A stretch of 6,842 bases of DNA from Clostridia bacterium (GTDB lineage: Bacteria; Bacillota; Clostridia; TANB77; CAG-508): positions 1-6,842 of the forward strand of contig JAAVZQ010000002.1 in NCBI GenBank assembly GCA_022791735.1, in the 5' to 3' direction. The notes under the pieces are model-generated. The model saw nothing but the letters and a program-made list of their open reading frames with translations, did not search any database and had not been told where the DNA came from. The position numbers and the translations under genes were made by a program. Of this stretch, positions 6,118 through 6,842 are shown piece after piece (the stretch's first letter is position 1; each line of letters begins with the position of its first letter).

Positions 6118-6842
6118 CTAAATCTCTTCACCTCTTTTTCTCCTAAGTTGCCCACAAGCTGCATCAATGTCACTCCCTAGTTCTCTTCTAATCGTTGCAA
6201 CTATTCCTTTGCTGTTTAAGTAATCTCTAAATTTAATTATATTTTCATTTGTACTTTTTAAAAATTTTCCGGTTTTCTATTTTATTGATTGGTATTAAAT
6301 TTACATGACATAGCATTCCTTGTAAAAGCTTCACTAGTTCGTCTGCTGCCCTTTGATTATCGTTTTCATCTTTTGCCAAAGCATATTCAAACGAAATTCT
6401 TTTATTTGTCTTTTCTATATAATACCTACATGCATTCATCAACTTTTCTATATTGTATTTATTGTTTATTGGCATCATTTTGCTTCTACTTTCATCACTC
6501 GCATGATGAAGTGATATAGAAAGTGTACATTGCATATCTTTATCTGCTATTTCCATTATCTTTGGCACAATTCCACAAGTTGAAATACTTATATGCCTTG
6601 CACCAATTTCCATACCTTTTGGATTATTTATAATCCCTATCGCATTCATTACATTGTCAAAATTGTCTAATGGTTCTCCAATCCCCATAAAGACTACATT
6701 TGATATTTTTATTCCAGTATCCCTTTCTACTGCCAAAAGTTCTTCTACAATCTCTCCGTGAACTTAAATTTCGTATAAATGGAATTCCAGTTGATGCACA
6801 AAATTTACATCCCATTTTGCAGCCTACCTGTGATGAAACACA
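6118..6842 (-). CDS. rlmN: 23S rRNA/tRNA adenine-C2 methyltransferase RlmN, partial, two +1 frameshifts
   Basis: RlmN is a radical-SAM enzyme that methylates C2 of A2503 in 23S rRNA and of A37 in some tRNAs. The window holds its last 240 residues; the N-terminus lies beyond 6842. Visible are CVSSQVGCKMGCKFCAS, with the CxxxCxxC cluster cysteines that bind the 4Fe-4S centre, then GIPFIRNLSSGEIVEELL, VVFMGIGEPLDN, ISTCGIV, SISLHHASDE, and the C-terminal RRELGSDIDAACGQLRRK with the methyl-carrying cysteine. The full reading needs C skipped at 6758 and 6271; without the second shift the protein ends at NRKIFKKYK and loses the catalytic Cys. The gene ends one base before prpC starts, and rlmN-prpC-prkC is a common Bacillota order. 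Confidence 0.93.
6269..6271 (-). other. +1 frameshift site at CGG, rlmN second visible site
   Basis: The zero frame reads ATA GAA AAC CGG and ends at TGA eight codons later. Dropping the C gives GAA AAC GGA AAA TTT TTA AAA AGT ACA (E-N-G-K-F-L-K-S-T), as expected in this part of RlmN, and leads to DIDAACGQLRRK. The catalytic C-terminal Cys is translated only after this shift. Confidence 0.9.
6756..6758 (-). other. +1 frameshift site at CGG, rlmN first visible site
   Basis: The zero frame reads TTA AGT TCA CGG AGA and loses similarity. Dropping the C gives AGT TCA GGA GAG ATT GTA GAA GAA (S-S-G-E-I-V-E-E), the RlmN sequence after the iron-sulfur cysteines. Upstream (CVSSQVGC...) and downstream (VVFMGIGEPL...) parts belong to the same enzyme in different frames. 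Confidence 0.9.

Noticed and set aside
5991..6173. Longer start for prpC at 6173
   Set aside because: The extra 19 residues lie inside the RlmN C-terminus in another frame and precede the family start MKVLANTNQG, which has its own GAGGTGA site.
6289..6519. Plus-strand 76-residue frame opposite rlmN
   Set aside because: Antisense shadow of the conserved RlmN reading; no ribosome binding site or known domain.
4930..6758. Plain stop-codon or sense-codon reassignment (for example CGG read as Trp or Gln, as known in some bacteria)
   Set aside because: A reassigned three-base codon would keep the zero frame. Here the frame changes by +1 at each CGG and the zero frame runs into stops or unrelated sequence.
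4930..6758. Homopolymer-type sequencing indels
   Set aside because: None of the sites is in a long homopolymer, and the many A and T runs in these genes show no indels. Not excluded without reads, but the phase dependence of CGG argues against it.
3378..6842. Ordinary pseudogenes
   Set aside because: Six changes of identical kind at the same codon, with all catalytic and metal-binding residues kept and no nonsense or large deletions, do not look like decay.
1..6842. tRNA, rRNA, riboswitch, CRISPR or insertion-sequence genes
   Set aside because: I looked for cloverleaf-like segments, T-box/other leader motifs, regular direct repeats and transposase motifs on both strands and saw none.

Overview
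The window looks like a chromosomal stretch of a low-GC Gram-positive bacterium (Bacillota, most likely an uncultured Clostridia). The reasons are the strong A+T bias, AGGAGG-type ribosome binding sites, TTGACA/TATAAT promoters, and a linked rlmN - prpC - prkC set (RlmN methylase, PP2C phosphatase, PASTA kinase), which is a typical Bacillota neighbourhood.

Layout. Plus strand, 1-1035: the tail of an NfeD-like protein, then a stomatin/QmcA-like SPFH protein, ending in a large palindrome and a bidirectional terminator. Minus strand, read from right to left: rlmN (5' end outside the window), prpC and prkC in a tight operon closed by a terminator near 3340. Next come two small membrane proteins (a DUF4870/Tic20-like protein and a DUF2752 protein), then a four-helix membrane protein of unknown family with its own promoter, then a 54-residue membrane peptide and ribosomal protein L31 (rpmE) behind a perfect consensus promoter. 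L31 converges on the SPFH gene.

Main observation. rlmN, prpC and prkC cannot be read as single open frames. Each is interrupted by two +1 frameshifts (six in all), and outside those points the proteins look intact. At every one of the six, the zero frame reaches an in-frame CGG codon, and skipping its C gives a GGA or GGT glycine codon that fits the protein family (glycine loop of the kinase, the DGMGG metal motif of the phosphatase, and so on). I scanned the coding parts of the window by eye for CGG. All six in-frame CGG triplets are frameshift sites, and none is read as ordinary arginine. Ten further CGG triplets lie out of frame inside genes, and none of them is associated with a shift. 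Random sequencing errors, or an error motif at CGG, would not be expected to respect reading frame. The simplest reading is that CGG has lost its arginine meaning here and CGGN is read as a four-base glycine unit, or as an efficient +1 hop. This is inferred from one window without reads, tRNA genes or proteomics.

Functionally, PrkC and PrpC form the membrane Ser/Thr kinase and cognate phosphatase pair that senses muropeptide or cell-wall state. RlmN methylates 23S rRNA and some tRNAs. The other genes are housekeeping (L31) or membrane proteins of poorly known role (SPFH/NfeD, DUF4870, DUF2752).
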